Below, in pieces: positions 51,054 through 60,276 of a DNA stretch of 64,000 nucleotides. Origin of the DNA: Halosolutus gelatinilyticus. GTDB taxonomy: Archaea > Halobacteriota > Halobacteria > Halobacteriales > Natrialbaceae. The notes under the pieces are model-generated. The model had not been told where the DNA came from. It saw only the letters and a program-made list of their open reading frames with translations, and did not search any database. The stretch's first letter is position 1, and every line of letters starts with the position of its first letter. The stretch lies in NCBI RefSeq assembly GCF_023028105.1, contig NZ_CP095491.1:2728001-2792000 (forward strand), read 5' to 3'. A program made the translations under genes and the position numbers.

Positions 51054-51687
51054 ACGATCAGTTTCACGCGCGAAACAGGAGAAGCGGTGGTACACCGTGC
51101 TCGCACCGGAGCAGTTCGACCGGACGGAGCTCGGGCAGACCCCCGCTGACGAACCGGAAAAGGTCTACGACCGAACCATCGAAACGACGCTGGGCGAACT
51201 CACCGACAACGCCAGCGAGAACAACACGAAGCTCACATTCAAGGTGACCGACGTCGGCAGCGACGCGGCGTACACGGAGTTCATCGAGCACTCGCTGACC
51301 CGCGACTACCTGCGCTCGCTCGTCCGCCGCGGCGCCTCCAAGATCGAGGCGTATGTCACTGTCCTTACGACGGACGACTACCGCGTGCAGGTCCAGCCCG
51401 TCGCCTTCACCACCAAGAAGGCCGACGCGAGCCAGGAGCAAGCCATCCGCGAGACGATGGTCGAGATGGTCGAGGACGCGGCCGCCGACCGCACCTTCGA
51501 AGAGCTCATCGACGGCGTCGTCGAGGGCCGGCTCTCGTCGGCGATCTACGGCGAAGCCAAGACGATCTACCCGCTGCGCCGCGTCGAGATCCAAAAGGCG
51601 ACGCTCGAAGCCCACCCCGAGGAAGTCGCCGAAGAAGAGGCGACCTCCGTCGACGTCGACGAGGAAGACGTCGCCGCCGACGACTGA
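51046..51687 (+). CDS. rps3ae: 30S ribosomal protein S3Ae (eS1)
   Basis: The 213-aa protein has the archaeal eS1 start MSERSVSRAKQEKRWYTVLA, the GRT-like TLGELTDNASENNTKLTFKV strand and LRSLVRRGASKIEAYVTVLT, ending in the KTIYPLRRVEIQKATLEA segment and an acidic tail. It is the last gene of the cluster. A T-run GGATTTTTCG at 51745-51754, about 60 bases after the stop, may end transcription. Confidence 0.96.
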   Translation: MSERSVSRAKQEKRWYTVLAPEQFDRTELGQTPADEPEKVYDRTIETTLGELTDNASENNTKLTFKVTDVGSDAAYTEFIEHSLTRDYLRSLVRRGASKIEAYVTVLTTDDYRVQVQPVAFTTKKADASQEQAIRETMVEMVEDAAADRTFEELIDGVVEGRLSSAIYGEAKTIYPLRRVEIQKATLEAHPEEVAEEEATSVDVDEEDVAADD

Positions 51688-51881
51688 TCGCGGTCGTCGA
51701 TCGGGTCCCGATTCTCGATTCGCGGTCGACTCTCGACTGCCGATCGGATTTTTCGACGCGACGGTCGCGGCTTCGCGAGCGATAGCCGGACTCATCCGAC
51801 GCTGGCAACGCGCCGTCCGACAGCCGCTGCTACGGCCGGTAGCCCCATCCAGATCGGCGTCGCGACTCGATCGGTTGGTCC

Positions 51882-51922
51882 CTAAAAAACACCGTATACC
51901 TCGTGTACCCCTACCCGAGGTA
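51882..51922 (-). terminator. Hairpin plus T-run downstream of the halocyanin gene
   Basis: On the minus strand a hairpin with arms TACCTCG/CGAGGTA (51922-51897, 12-base loop) is followed by GGTG and TTTTTT (51887-51882). It lies 53 bases past the halocyanin stop and has the shape of an intrinsic terminator. A TATA-like AATATAAATAC sits between stop and hairpin and remains unexplained. Confidence 0.45.
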
Positions 51923-51974
51923 ATTCGAGCATTTGCCCGCCAATATAAATACTTTCTGTCGTGTACCGGATCGG

Positions 51975-52412
51975 TTACTCCGTGACGACGATCGTTCCTT
52001 TCATCTCGGCTCGTTCGTGCGGAATGCAGACGTACTCGTAGGTTCCGGGGACGTCGAAAGTGTGCTCGAACGTCTCGCGCGTCCCGAGTCGGCCGCCGCG
52101 GCTTTCCCCCCAGGCGTCGTAGGCGTCGGCCTGGTTCTCGAAGCCGCCGGTCGCGAAGTACGTCGCGTCGTCGGGGATGAGTTCCTCGTAGGCCGTCACC
52201 GTGTGGACGGCCTCGCTCGTGTTCTTCCAGACGACGGTCTCGCCGACGCGCACCTCGTACGTCTCGGGGACGAACTCGGTTCGCGTCATGCCGATGTCGC
52301 AGGACTCGCCGTCGCACGGGTCGCCGCCGGACAGGTTGAGAACGGACGAACAGCCGGACAGGCCGGCGGCGGTGCCGGAGCCGAGGGCGGCGAGCAGGGC
52401 GCGCCGATTCAT
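51975..52412 (-). CDS. Halocyanin (Tat-exported blue copper lipoprotein)
   Basis: The 145-aa protein begins MNRRALLAALGSGTAAGLSGC, with twin arginines and a lipobox ending at Cys21, so it is probably exported folded and lipid-anchored. The cupredoxin fold has copper ligands His70 (EAVHTVTAY), Cys129, His132 and Met137 (YVCIPHERAEMKG). It carries electrons outside the membrane. The insertion with FENQADAYDAWGESRGG is longer than in simple plastocyanins. The long in-frame extension upstream is antisense to the next gene and is not used. Confidence 0.92.
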   Translation of the reverse strand: MNRRALLAALGSGTAAGLSGCSSVLNLSGGDPCDGESCDIGMTRTEFVPETYEVRVGETVVWKNTSEAVHTVTAYEELIPDDATYFATGGFENQADAYDAWGESRGGRLGTRETFEHTFDVPGTYEYVCIPHERAEMKGTIVVTE

Positions 52413-52598
52413 ACGCGACGATTGGGCGAGTCGCGATATAACGACCCTGGTTCGGCCGTCGAACACGTTCGGCGCTGGCCGGACCGCCGGTTCGCTCCTC
52501 GGTCTGCGACGTCGGTTCGACCCCGTTTCGCGATCGACCGTCGGCGATTGCGATCCGAACGAAAACACGTAAGGTATCGGCCGGTCGAAACCGGGAGT

Positions 52599-53327
52599 AT
52601 GCTTCCCCGCTTCGTCGGCCGCCTGGGCGCGGCGGACGCGGTGACGATTGCCAACGCCGCGCTCGGCTTCGTCGCCGTCGTCGTCGCGTTCGTCGACATC
52701 CACCTCGCCGCCCGGCTCATCCTGCTGGCGGCGATCGCGGACGGGCTCGACGGCATCCTCGCGCGGCGCTACGGGGGGACCGATGCGGGGCCGTACCTCG
52801 ACTCGCTCGCGGACGTCGCCTCCTTCGCCGTCGCCCCCGCCGTCCTCGCCTTCGTCGTGGTCCGCGGCGGCCTCGGGATCGGCTTCGATCGCGTCACGCC
52901 CGAGTTCCTGCTCGTAGCGGCCGTCAGCGCGCTGTTCGTCGCGATGGCCGTCACCAGGCTCGGACTTTACACGGCGTACGACACGACCGGCGCGTACACC
53001 GAGGGCGTCCAGACGACGCTCGCGGCGACCGTCATCGGCGCGTCGATCCTCGCCGGCGTCGCCGACCCGCGGCTCGTGCTGGCGATCACCGGCGCGTTCT
53101 GTTACCTGATGGTCTCGCGCATCCCGTACCCGGACCTGCTCGCGCGCGACGCCGCGATCATGGGCGTCGTCCACGCGCTCGCGATCCTCGTCCCCGACTT
53201 CGCCGGCCGGACGTTCCCGTACGCGCTCCTGACGCTCGGCATCGCGTACATGACGCTGAGCCCCTGGTTCTACTGGCGCGACGACGAGCCCCAGCCGGCC
53301 GAGACGGGCCTGCATGGAAACGCTTAG
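52599..53327 (+). CDS. pssA: CDP-alcohol phosphatidyltransferase (archaetidylserine synthase-like)
   Basis: The 242-aa membrane enzyme carries the complete CDP-alcohol signature at residues 48-72: D48-G-x2-D51-G-x2-A55-R56-x7-G64-x3-D68-x3-D72. About seven helices follow. The pattern and size match the haloarchaeal archaetidylserine synthase, which transfers serine onto CDP-archaeol; glycerol or inositol as the acceptor cannot be excluded. The ATG at 52599 is preferred over a longer frame that overlaps the divergent halocyanin gene. Confidence 0.88.
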   Translation: MLPRFVGRLGAADAVTIANAALGFVAVVVAFVDIHLAARLILLAAIADGLDGILARRYGGTDAGPYLDSLADVASFAVAPAVLAFVVVRGGLGIGFDRVTPEFLLVAAVSALFVAMAVTRLGLYTAYDTTGAYTEGVQTTLAATVIGASILAGVADPRLVLAITGAFCYLMVSRIPYPDLLARDAAIMGVVHALAILVPDFAGRTFPYALLTLGIAYMTLSPWFYWRDDEPQPAETGLHGNA

Positions 53328-53393
53328 GAACGTGCTGACACGACCTGTACGCATGGTCACTGTCACGCGTCGGCGCCGTCCGGAGGTGGAAGT

Positions 53394-54764
53394 ATGAGCG
53401 ACGAAGACGCTGATACGGAATCGTCGAACGATGCCGAAGACGCCGAGCAGACGGCAGATGCGGACGCAGAGGCGGAGTCGGTCGATCTCGACGCGATCCG
53501 ATCGGACCTCACAGCCCTCGAAGACGACCTCGAAGGGCTCGCCGCGGACCTCGAGGCCGCCGAGACCGAAGACGACCTCGACGTCGTAGAGGAGGACATC
53601 GAGGCCTTCCGATCGGACCTCGAGACGATCGAGGTCCCGGAGCCGCCGGAGGAAGAGGCGGAGGACGAAGACGAGGACGAGGAGTCGGTCACGCCGGAGG
53701 AGGAACTCCAGGAACGGTACGACGACATCGAGAGCGACGTGTCGGACCTCGAATCCGATCTCGAAGACCAGCGCGGTCCCTACGCCGAGGACGTCGTCGG
53801 CGAAATCGACGGCGTGAGCGCCACGATCACGGGAACCCGCTGGACCGAGGAGGGGAACGCGGAACTGATCGAGGCCGTCGACGGCTTCCTCGCCGAGCTA
53901 AACGACCTGCTCGGAAGCGCCGTCACCCTGGTCGACGAGGGCGAGGACGTCTCGGAACAGCTGGACGCCACCCTCGATTCCGCGGTCGAGGCGGTTGAGG
54001 GCGCCGATCTCGACCCCGACGACGACGCGGAGACGATCGCCGGCCTGCTCGACGCGACCGACGGCCTCGAGAGCGGCGTCGACGACGCCACCGAGTGGAC
54101 GGACCTCGAGATCCGCGAACAGCTGCGCCGCGAGGGGTTCTACGACGTGCTCGATCACGTCAAGGACTTTCCACCCGAGTGGCACGCGCTGAAAGTCCAC
54201 GAAAAGCGGGGCAACGTCGATATGATCCTGCTGGCGCTCGAGACGTTCGACTCTGGCTTCATGGAGGAACACTGCATGGAGGCCTTAGAACGGATGGGGC
54301 CCGAGGAAGCCACCGAACCGATGCTCCAGAAGGCGAACCGCCGGGATCAGGCTGCGATGCGCGTCCTCGGCAAGATCGGCGTCGAGGACGAGCAGGTCGT
54401 CGACACCCTGCTGGACTACGTCGACACCAACCCGAACCTCCAGCAGCCGGCGTTTCGCGCCCTCGGCGAGATCGGCGCCGAGGAGGCGGTCGAACCGATC
54501 GCCCAGCAACTCGTCGCCGACGAAGCGGACGTCCGTAGCTGGGCCGCCCGCGCGCTCGGCCTGATCGGCGACACCCGCGCGATCGAGCCGCTCGCGGACG
54601 TCCTCGAAGACGACGAGTCCGATCGCGTTCGCGCCAGCGCCGCGTGGGCGCTCAACCAGATCGGGACGCGGGAGGCCCTCGAGATCGTCGCCGAGTACGA
54701 GGACGATCGCGCGTACCTCGTCCAGGCCGAAGCCGAGAACGTCGATCTCGAACCGGTCGCCTGA
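53394..54764 (+). CDS. Acidic coiled-coil protein with C-terminal HEAT repeats
   Basis: The 456-aa protein has an extremely acidic, helical first half (residues 1-230, heptads such as LTALEDDLEGLAADLEAAET) and a C-terminal array of HEAT/PBS-lyase repeats from about residue 280 (AAMRVLGKIGVEDEQVVDTL; AFRALGEIGAEEAVEPIAQQ; RSWAARALGLIGDTRAIEPL; RASAAWALNQIGTREALEIV). HEAT arrays mediate protein contacts. The role is unknown, but such genes are widespread in haloarchaea. It follows the phosphatidyltransferase gene by 66 bases in the same direction. Confidence 0.85.
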   Translation: MSDEDADTESSNDAEDAEQTADADAEAESVDLDAIRSDLTALEDDLEGLAADLEAAETEDDLDVVEEDIEAFRSDLETIEVPEPPEEEAEDEDEDEESVTPEEELQERYDDIESDVSDLESDLEDQRGPYAEDVVGEIDGVSATITGTRWTEEGNAELIEAVDGFLAELNDLLGSAVTLVDEGEDVSEQLDATLDSAVEAVEGADLDPDDDAETIAGLLDATDGLESGVDDATEWTDLEIREQLRREGFYDVLDHVKDFPPEWHALKVHEKRGNVDMILLALETFDSGFMEEHCMEALERMGPEEATEPMLQKANRRDQAAMRVLGKIGVEDEQVVDTLLDYVDTNPNLQQPAFRALGEIGAEEAVEPIAQQLVADEADVRSWAARALGLIGDTRAIEPLADVLEDDESDRVRASAAWALNQIGTREALEIVAEYEDDRAYLVQAEAENVDLEPVA

Positions 54765-54878
54765 CCCGTCCAGATCCGGCCGCCCGAATCGATCCGAATC
54801 CCCTCGAATCGCCGCCGACACGCGTTCCTGTTCTGTCGACGCCGGAGTTTAAGTACCGAGGGGCGGCCAGACACGTCG

Positions 54879-56708
54879 ATGTCCGATCGGGCGTCCATCG
54901 TCGGCCTCGTCATCCTGATCGCGAGCGCGATGCTCGCGCTGCCGGTCGGAGCCATCGCGACCGCGTCCGCGACGCCGGAACTGTCGCCGGACGCGATCGG
55001 TCCGGAGTCCGAAGCGCTGAGGGCGAACGCAGACGGAGACGCGGACGGTCTTCGTTGTCCCGCCGATCGCCACCGATCCGATGACCGATCGTCGGCGACC
55101 GTCGGTCCTCCCCGAATCGTCGAACTCTATCCGAACCCGACGGTGCACGGCAACGTCGGCGAGTACCTCGTTCTCGAGACGCCGCCCGAGACCGCTCTCG
55201 AGAACTGGACGATCACCGACGGGCACACGACCGCACGCCTGCCGAACGAGACCGTCTCGGGGCGTATCGCCCTGAGCGCCGATCCCGCCGCGACCGAGCC
55301 GCTGACCGCCGACCCCGTCCTCGAACTCGACGGAACGCTCCGGCTCGCGGTCGACGGCGACGAACTCTCCCTTCGAAACGGTACGACAACGCTCGATACC
55401 GTGGCCTACGATCGAGCGCCGCTCGCGGAACGGTGGTACCGGAGCGATCGAGCGGCCGAAAGCGATTCGGCAGCCGACGCCGCCGCTCGCGGCCGGTGGT
55501 GGCCCCGCGACGCCACCTGTCTCCCCGTCTCGACGTTCGATCCGGAGGAGGCGACGGCGTTCGTGCTCCCCGACTCCCCCGACGTTCCGCGGGAGACGAT
55601 CCGGAACGCCGAGGACCGGCTCCTGCTCGCCGGCTACACCTTCACCGACGAGGCGATCGCCGCCGACCTCGTCGACGCGGCCGATCGCGGCGTCGACGTC
55701 GCCGTCTTGCTGGAGTCGGGTCCGGTCGGCGGCGCTCCCGAGGAAACTCGGACGCGAATCGAGAGGCTCGACGCCGCCGGAATTGACGTTCGCGTCATCG
55801 GCGGCGAGGGTGCCCGATACCGCTACCACCACGCGAAGTACCTCGTCGCAGACGACGCCGTCCTCATCACGACCGAGAACTGGAAGCCGTCGGGCGTCGG
55901 CGGTGCGTCGAATCGCGGCTGGGGCGTCCGCGTTTCCGACGGCGACCTCGCGGACGGGCTCGCGGCGGTGTTCGAGGCCGATTTTGACGGCTGGGACACC
56001 GAACCGGGGCCGGCACACGTCGAGAATGCGTCGTTCGTCGCGGACGACCCCTCGCCGGCCCGCGAGTTCGACGCCGACCACCCTCCAACGACGATGCCCG
56101 TCGAGTCGGCCGAACTCCTGCTCGCACCGGACAACGCCGAGCCGCGGTTGAAGGAGCTGCTCGCGTCGGCCGACGACGAACTGCTCATCGAACAGGCCGG
56201 CGTCGACCCCGACGTCTCCCTGCTCGAAGCGTCGATCGACGCCGCGCGACGCGGGGTCACGGTCCGACTCCTCCTCGACGGGTCGTGGTACGTCGCGGAC
56301 GAACACGAACGCCTTGCAGCGCGCCTCGATCGGGCGGCCGCGCGCGACGACCTCGACCTCGACGTTCGTCTCGTAGACGACGAACGGTGGAACCGGTTCG
56401 AGAAGATCCACGCCAAGGGGATCGTCGTCGATCGAGAGACGGCGGTCGTCGGCAGCGCCAACTGGAACGACAACTCCCTGCGGGAAAATCGAGAAGTCCT
56501 GCTCGTCCTCCACGGCGAAGCCGCGGCCGCCTACTACGCCGACGTCTTCGAAGGCGACTGGGAGCGCGAGGGGTGGTCGTTCCCGATCGAGCTCACGCTC
56601 CCGGTCGTCCTCGCGCTCGCGGCTGCGGCGATCGTCGGGCGACGGTACGTTCGGTTCGGTGACGAACAACGGGCGGTTTCGGAAGCGCCGTCTCGAAAGC
56701 GGCGGTGA
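54879..56708 (+). CDS. Secreted, membrane-anchored phospholipase D-like protein
   Basis: The 609-aa protein has an N-terminal signal-like helix (VGLVILIASAMLALPVGAIA), a lamin-tail-like beta domain (about 85-180: IVELYPNPTVHGNVGEYLVL ... NWTITDG), then two HKD half-sites: His318-x-Lys320-x4-Asp325 (YHHAKYLVADD) and His511-x-Lys513-x4-Asp518 (IHAKGIVVDR), each followed by the GS/TTENW or GSANWND segment. A C-terminal helix LTLPVVLALAAAAIV and a basic tail anchor it. The catalytic domains should face outside. It may act on phospholipids or on DNA; the lamin-tail domain, often joined to nucleases, favours DNA weakly. Confidence 0.88.
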   Translation: MSDRASIVGLVILIASAMLALPVGAIATASATPELSPDAIGPESEALRANADGDADGLRCPADRHRSDDRSSATVGPPRIVELYPNPTVHGNVGEYLVLETPPETALENWTITDGHTTARLPNETVSGRIALSADPAATEPLTADPVLELDGTLRLAVDGDELSLRNGTTTLDTVAYDRAPLAERWYRSDRAAESDSAADAAARGRWWPRDATCLPVSTFDPEEATAFVLPDSPDVPRETIRNAEDRLLLAGYTFTDEAIAADLVDAADRGVDVAVLLESGPVGGAPEETRTRIERLDAAGIDVRVIGGEGARYRYHHAKYLVADDAVLITTENWKPSGVGGASNRGWGVRVSDGDLADGLAAVFEADFDGWDTEPGPAHVENASFVADDPSPAREFDADHPPTTMPVESAELLLAPDNAEPRLKELLASADDELLIEQAGVDPDVSLLEASIDAARRGVTVRLLLDGSWYVADEHERLAARLDRAAARDDLDLDVRLVDDERWNRFEKIHAKGIVVDRETAVVGSANWNDNSLRENREVLLVLHGEAAAAYYADVFEGDWEREGWSFPIELTLPVVLALAAAAIVGRRYVRFGDEQRAVSEAPSRKRR

Positions 56709-56756
56709 TACATCTCCGGTGCGTTGCGCTGAGAACGATTCGTCGGCGCGGCCGAT

Positions 56757-57191
56757 TCAGTCCGCGTGACCGTCGGCTTCGAGTTCGAGGTGCTTGCAGT
56801 AGTCGCGTTCGGGATCGAAACAGTCGGGGCACTGCTCGGGCCGATCGATGATGGTGTCGAGGCGCTCGGCGACGGTGTCGTCGATGACGCTCTCGAGCGC
56901 GCGGGCTTCCTCCCGGAACTCCTCGACTTCGAGGACGTTCGCGAGGAATCGCTCGATGATACAGTACGTCTGGAGGGCGTCGTGAGCGCGTTCGAGGCCC
57001 TCGTTGGTTAGGCTGGCACCCTTGTACTTCTCGTGATCGACGAGCCCTCGACCCTCGAGTTTACCGATCATCTCGTTGACGCTCGCCGGACTGACATCGA
57101 GCAGGTCGGCGAGCGTGCCGGTCGAGGCCGGACCGTCTTCGATGCGCTGGGCGAGGTAGATCGCTTTGAGATACTGATCTGCGGTATTCAT
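56757..57191 (-). CDS. DtxR/MntR/SirR-family metal-dependent regulator
   Basis: The 144-aa protein has an N-terminal winged helix (MNTADQYLKAIYLAQRIEDG, then TGTLADLLDVSPASVNEMIG) and the metal-binding dimerisation domain (LERAHDALQTYCIIERFLAN and EEFREEARALE), with a C-terminal cysteine cluster CPDCFDPERDYC. It lacks the SH3-like third domain. Family members repress iron or manganese uptake when metal-loaded. The neighbours (ferritin-like gene, suf genes) fit an iron role. The ATG at 57191 is the family start. Confidence 0.92.
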   Translation of the reverse strand: MNTADQYLKAIYLAQRIEDGPASTGTLADLLDVSPASVNEMIGKLEGRGLVDHEKYKGASLTNEGLERAHDALQTYCIIERFLANVLEVEEFREEARALESVIDDTVAERLDTIIDRPEQCPDCFDPERDYCKHLELEADGHAD

Positions 57192-57297
57192 TGACTCCCT
57201 CCATCGGTGATTGCGACGTATTCTGTGGCCGGTTCTCGCGGTCGCACGGCGCCTCGAAGCGCGGGCCGGGTGCGTCGAACGACGACTGACGCACCGG

Positions 57298-57792
57298 TCA
57301 TGCTCTGTGCTCCATGATCTCGGTAACCTCCTGGACGCCGTCGCGTTCCTCCTCGCGGATGTCATAGAGCGTTTCGAGGAGCCGATCGCGATCGATCGCG
57401 AACGTCGCGTCCGAGGCTTCGATCGCCGCGATCAGATCGTCGTAGAACTTGTACGCCGTCTCCTCGTTGGCCAGTTGGTCGTAGAGGACGCCGTCCGTGT
57501 CCTCCGGCGGGCCGTACCGGGCGTCGACCAGTTGGTTGATCTCCTCGTATTCGACCGTCTCGGCGTCGAGGTCGTCGACCAGCGCCTCGAGCCGCTCGCG
57601 GTGGTCGGCCGACTCCGCGGCGGCCTCGGCGAGCAGCTCCTCCACCTCCTCGTCGATCGCCTCGCGCTGTTCGGCGGGCAGGGAGTCGAGGTGGTGGGCG
57701 GCGCGTGACTCGACGACCTCCTCGAGCACGACCCCGATCTGCAGCAGTCGGGCGAGCTGGTGGTCGCTCGAGACGCGCTGTCCCAAACTCAT
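57298..57792 (-). CDS. Ferritin-like/rubrerythrin-like protein
   Basis: The 164-aa all-helical protein has a four-helix pattern with acidic and His residues placed as in ferritin-like proteins (VVLEEVVESRAAHHL, ESADHRERLEAL, ANEETAYKFYDDLI, IREEERDGVQEV). Whether a di-iron site is complete cannot be judged by eye. It is read in the same direction as the DtxR-type regulator gene, 107 bases upstream of it, and is a likely target or partner in iron handling. Confidence 0.72.
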   Translation of the reverse strand: MSLGQRVSSDHQLARLLQIGVVLEEVVESRAAHHLDSLPAEQREAIDEEVEELLAEAAAESADHRERLEALVDDLDAETVEYEEINQLVDARYGPPEDTDGVLYDQLANEETAYKFYDDLIAAIEASDATFAIDRDRLLETLYDIREEERDGVQEVTEIMEHRA

Positions 57793-57845
57793 AGCTGGTC
57801 TTCCGTGTGCATGCTACTTAACTTCCTGCATCCGATCGTGGCGAG

Positions 57846-58874
57846 TCAACCCGTGTACCGCCACACGCGTCGGCCGCCGCCGCCGTCGATCGCGTCGACC
57901 TGCTTGAGCGTCCGCTTCAGACACGACCACCAGCCCTCGACCGTCTCGTACCCAGCGGGATGCCTCTCGTACAGCGCGTCGACGAAGTCGGATTTGCGCG
58001 CCCGCCCTCGGTCCTTGAGGAACGCGATCGCTCGGCCGGCGACCTCGCGTCTGGCCTCGACCTCCGCGTCCGACCGACCGGGGACCGACAGCGAGTCGAG
58101 ATCGACGACGTCCGCGCCCGGTCGGATCGTCTCGTCGCCCAACTCGGTGGACGATCGGTACTCGAGGCCGGTTTCGACCGGCCGGTCCAACCGCGATCGC
58201 GTCTTCGCGACCGCCCGTCTGGAGAGTTCGTCCAGCCGATCGAGTTCGACCGTCTCGAGCACGTCCGCGTCCTCAGAGACGGGGTCTCCTCGGATGCGTA
58301 CGACGCGCTCGGGTTCGAGTCCGGACGCGTCGGTCCCGGCTTCGTCGGACGCCGACGTTGATTCCACGTCGGTCGGCCGCGAGTCGGCCGTCCGTTCCCG
58401 CCTACGATCGGAGTCGGTTCGCTCGGTACCGTCGGGGAAATCGACGGTATCGACGGCCCGATCGCGGGAGACGGTGGTCCGCGGCGAGCCGCGAAACTCG
58501 ATCGAGGGATAGCGCTCCGAGCGAGTCCACCCGCTATCGGAATCCCCGCTTGCTCTCGAGCCGTTCGCCGCCGCTTCGTCGTCGGGGTCCGCTGCGGTGG
58601 CGGCCGATTCGTCGGTAGGCGTCGTCGGTTGCGCGTCGGAGTCCGCTCTCTCGTCGCGATCGGCCAGTGTCGCGAGTCGGCGCTCGAGATCGACGATCCG
58701 ATCGCGATACGCCTCGAGAATCCGCTCCGATCCGTCGGGTTCCTCCGTGATCGAGGCGCGGTGCTCGATGATCCATCGGACGTACGCGCTCCGGCTGTCG
58801 AAGCCGATCAGCCGTCGCTCCGTCTCGAGCGTCTCGAACGTCTCGTCGTCCAGTTCGACTGGCAGGGACCGCAT
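57846..58874 (-). CDS. RHH plus winged-helix DNA-binding protein with long disordered linker
   Basis: The 342-aa protein begins MRSLPVELDDETFETLETER ... SAYVRWIIEHRA, a ribbon-helix-helix-like segment (residues 1-42), followed by a short coiled coil (ILEAYRDRIVDLERRLATLA), about 190 residues of Ser/Asp/Arg-rich disordered sequence, and a C-terminal winged helix (about 270-342: AIAFLKDRGRARKSDFVDAL ... WWSCLKRTLKQVDAI ... RRVWRYTG). Two DNA-binding ends on a flexible tether suggest DNA bridging or regulation. It lies between the ferritin-like gene and sufD. Confidence 0.78.
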   Translation of the reverse strand: MRSLPVELDDETFETLETERRLIGFDSRSAYVRWIIEHRASITEEPDGSERILEAYRDRIVDLERRLATLADRDERADSDAQPTTPTDESAATAADPDDEAAANGSRASGDSDSGWTRSERYPSIEFRGSPRTTVSRDRAVDTVDFPDGTERTDSDRRRERTADSRPTDVESTSASDEAGTDASGLEPERVVRIRGDPVSEDADVLETVELDRLDELSRRAVAKTRSRLDRPVETGLEYRSSTELGDETIRPGADVVDLDSLSVPGRSDAEVEARREVAGRAIAFLKDRGRARKSDFVDALYERHPAGYETVEGWWSCLKRTLKQVDAIDGGGGRRVWRYTG

Positions 58875-59054
58875 CGACACCCGGTACACCACTGGCGTAC
58901 TAAAAGGGTCGTCAGACGATCCCCTCGCCGACGATCGTCGAGAGAAAACTCAGGAGCGATCGCGAGCCGTGCGGACGCGGGAGCTACCGCTGCTCGATCG
59001 GCGGAAAACCGAGACGTAGAACCGCAAAATCCCGTTTCGAGGAAGAGTACCCGA

Positions 59055-60275
59055 TCAGTTGCGCTGGCGGAGTCGCGCGGCGACCAGTTCTTCGAGATCG
59101 TCGCGCAGTTCGTCGACGGCGATCTCCTCTAAGACCGGCACGAAGAAGCCCTCGACGAGCATATTGCGCGCAGCGCGCGGATCGACACCGCGGGAGGTCA
59201 TGTACAGCAGGTCCTCCCGGTCGATCTGGCCGACCGTCGCCGAGTGGCTGGCCTCGGTGTCGTGGTTGTTGATGATCAGCTTCGGCGAGGCGTCGGCCTC
59301 GGACTCGTCGGAGAGCATCAGGGTGTTCTCGCGCTGGTAGGAGCTGGTATCCCAGGCGTCCTTGCCGACGTCCTGGACGCCCTCGTAGACCGATCGGGCG
59401 ATGTCGTCAGTGACGCCGCGGGTGACGAGGTCGGCCGTCGTGTGCTCGGCGCGGTGCCAGACCTTCGCGTCGAGGTCGAAGTGCTGGTCGTTGTGGCCGT
59501 AGAAGGCCCCGACGATCTGGGTCTCCGAGGAATCGCCGTTGAGCTCCGTGGAGACGCCGGACTTCGTCAGCTGGGTACCGAGGTTGACCTCGATCCAGTT
59601 GATCGTCGCGTAGGTGTCGGCGTCGCCGCGCTTGAGCGCGAAGTTGTAGGCCTCCTCCGAGAGGTTCTGGAGGCTGCCGTACTGAACCGAACTGTTCTCG
59701 CCGGCGACGACCTCGACGATGCCGCTGTAGTACTGTTCGTCCTGCTCGGCGCCGGTCGACTGGCGCTCTAGGATCGTGACCGAGGAGGACTCCTCGGTGA
59801 CGACGAGCGTGTAGTTGAACAGCGAGCGGGAGTTCTGCTCGGTCCGAATCGTGACGTCCTCGGCGTCGACACCCTCGGGGACGTAGATCACGGTCCCGGT
59901 GCTAAACAGCGCCGTCGAGAGCGCCGTCAGGTAGTTCTCCTGGGGATCGACGACGGAGCCGAAGTGCTCCCGGAGGAGCTCCTCGTGTTCGTCGACCGCC
60001 TCGCTCCAGGGCAGGACGTCGGCCTCATCGGGGCCGACCTGGTCTTTGTTCTCCGCCACGTTCAGCGGGTCCACGAGCGACTCGAAGTCGAGCTCGTGGA
60101 GGTTCGTCCAGTTGCGACCCGGCGTTCGGATGACGTCGGGCATGTCGAGCCCGGAGAGCGCCTCGAGCGCCTCGAGACGCGTCTCGAGCAGCCAGTCGGG
60201 CTCGTCGAGTCCCTCGCTGATTTCGCGTACCTGTTCTTCGGTCAGATTGGCGTGTACCTGCGTTCCTGCGCTCAT
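59055..60275 (-). CDS. sufD: Fe-S assembly scaffold SufD
   Basis: The 406-aa protein is a SufBD-family beta-helix protein: an N-terminal helical part (EEQVREISEGLDEPDWLLET), the strand-rich core, and the C-terminal SHSATVGQIDREDLLYMTSR, GVDPRAARNMLVEGF. It forms the SufBCD scaffold with SufB and the SufC ATPase for 4Fe-4S cluster assembly. It starts one base after the SufB stop and is last in the operon sufC-sufB-sufD. Confidence 0.95.
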   Translation of the reverse strand: MSAGTQVHANLTEEQVREISEGLDEPDWLLETRLEALEALSGLDMPDVIRTPGRNWTNLHELDFESLVDPLNVAENKDQVGPDEADVLPWSEAVDEHEELLREHFGSVVDPQENYLTALSTALFSTGTVIYVPEGVDAEDVTIRTEQNSRSLFNYTLVVTEESSSVTILERQSTGAEQDEQYYSGIVEVVAGENSSVQYGSLQNLSEEAYNFALKRGDADTYATINWIEVNLGTQLTKSGVSTELNGDSSETQIVGAFYGHNDQHFDLDAKVWHRAEHTTADLVTRGVTDDIARSVYEGVQDVGKDAWDTSSYQRENTLMLSDESEADASPKLIINNHDTEASHSATVGQIDREDLLYMTSRGVDPRAARNMLVEGFFVPVLEEIAVDELRDDLEELVAARLRQRN

Positions 60276-60276
60276 A

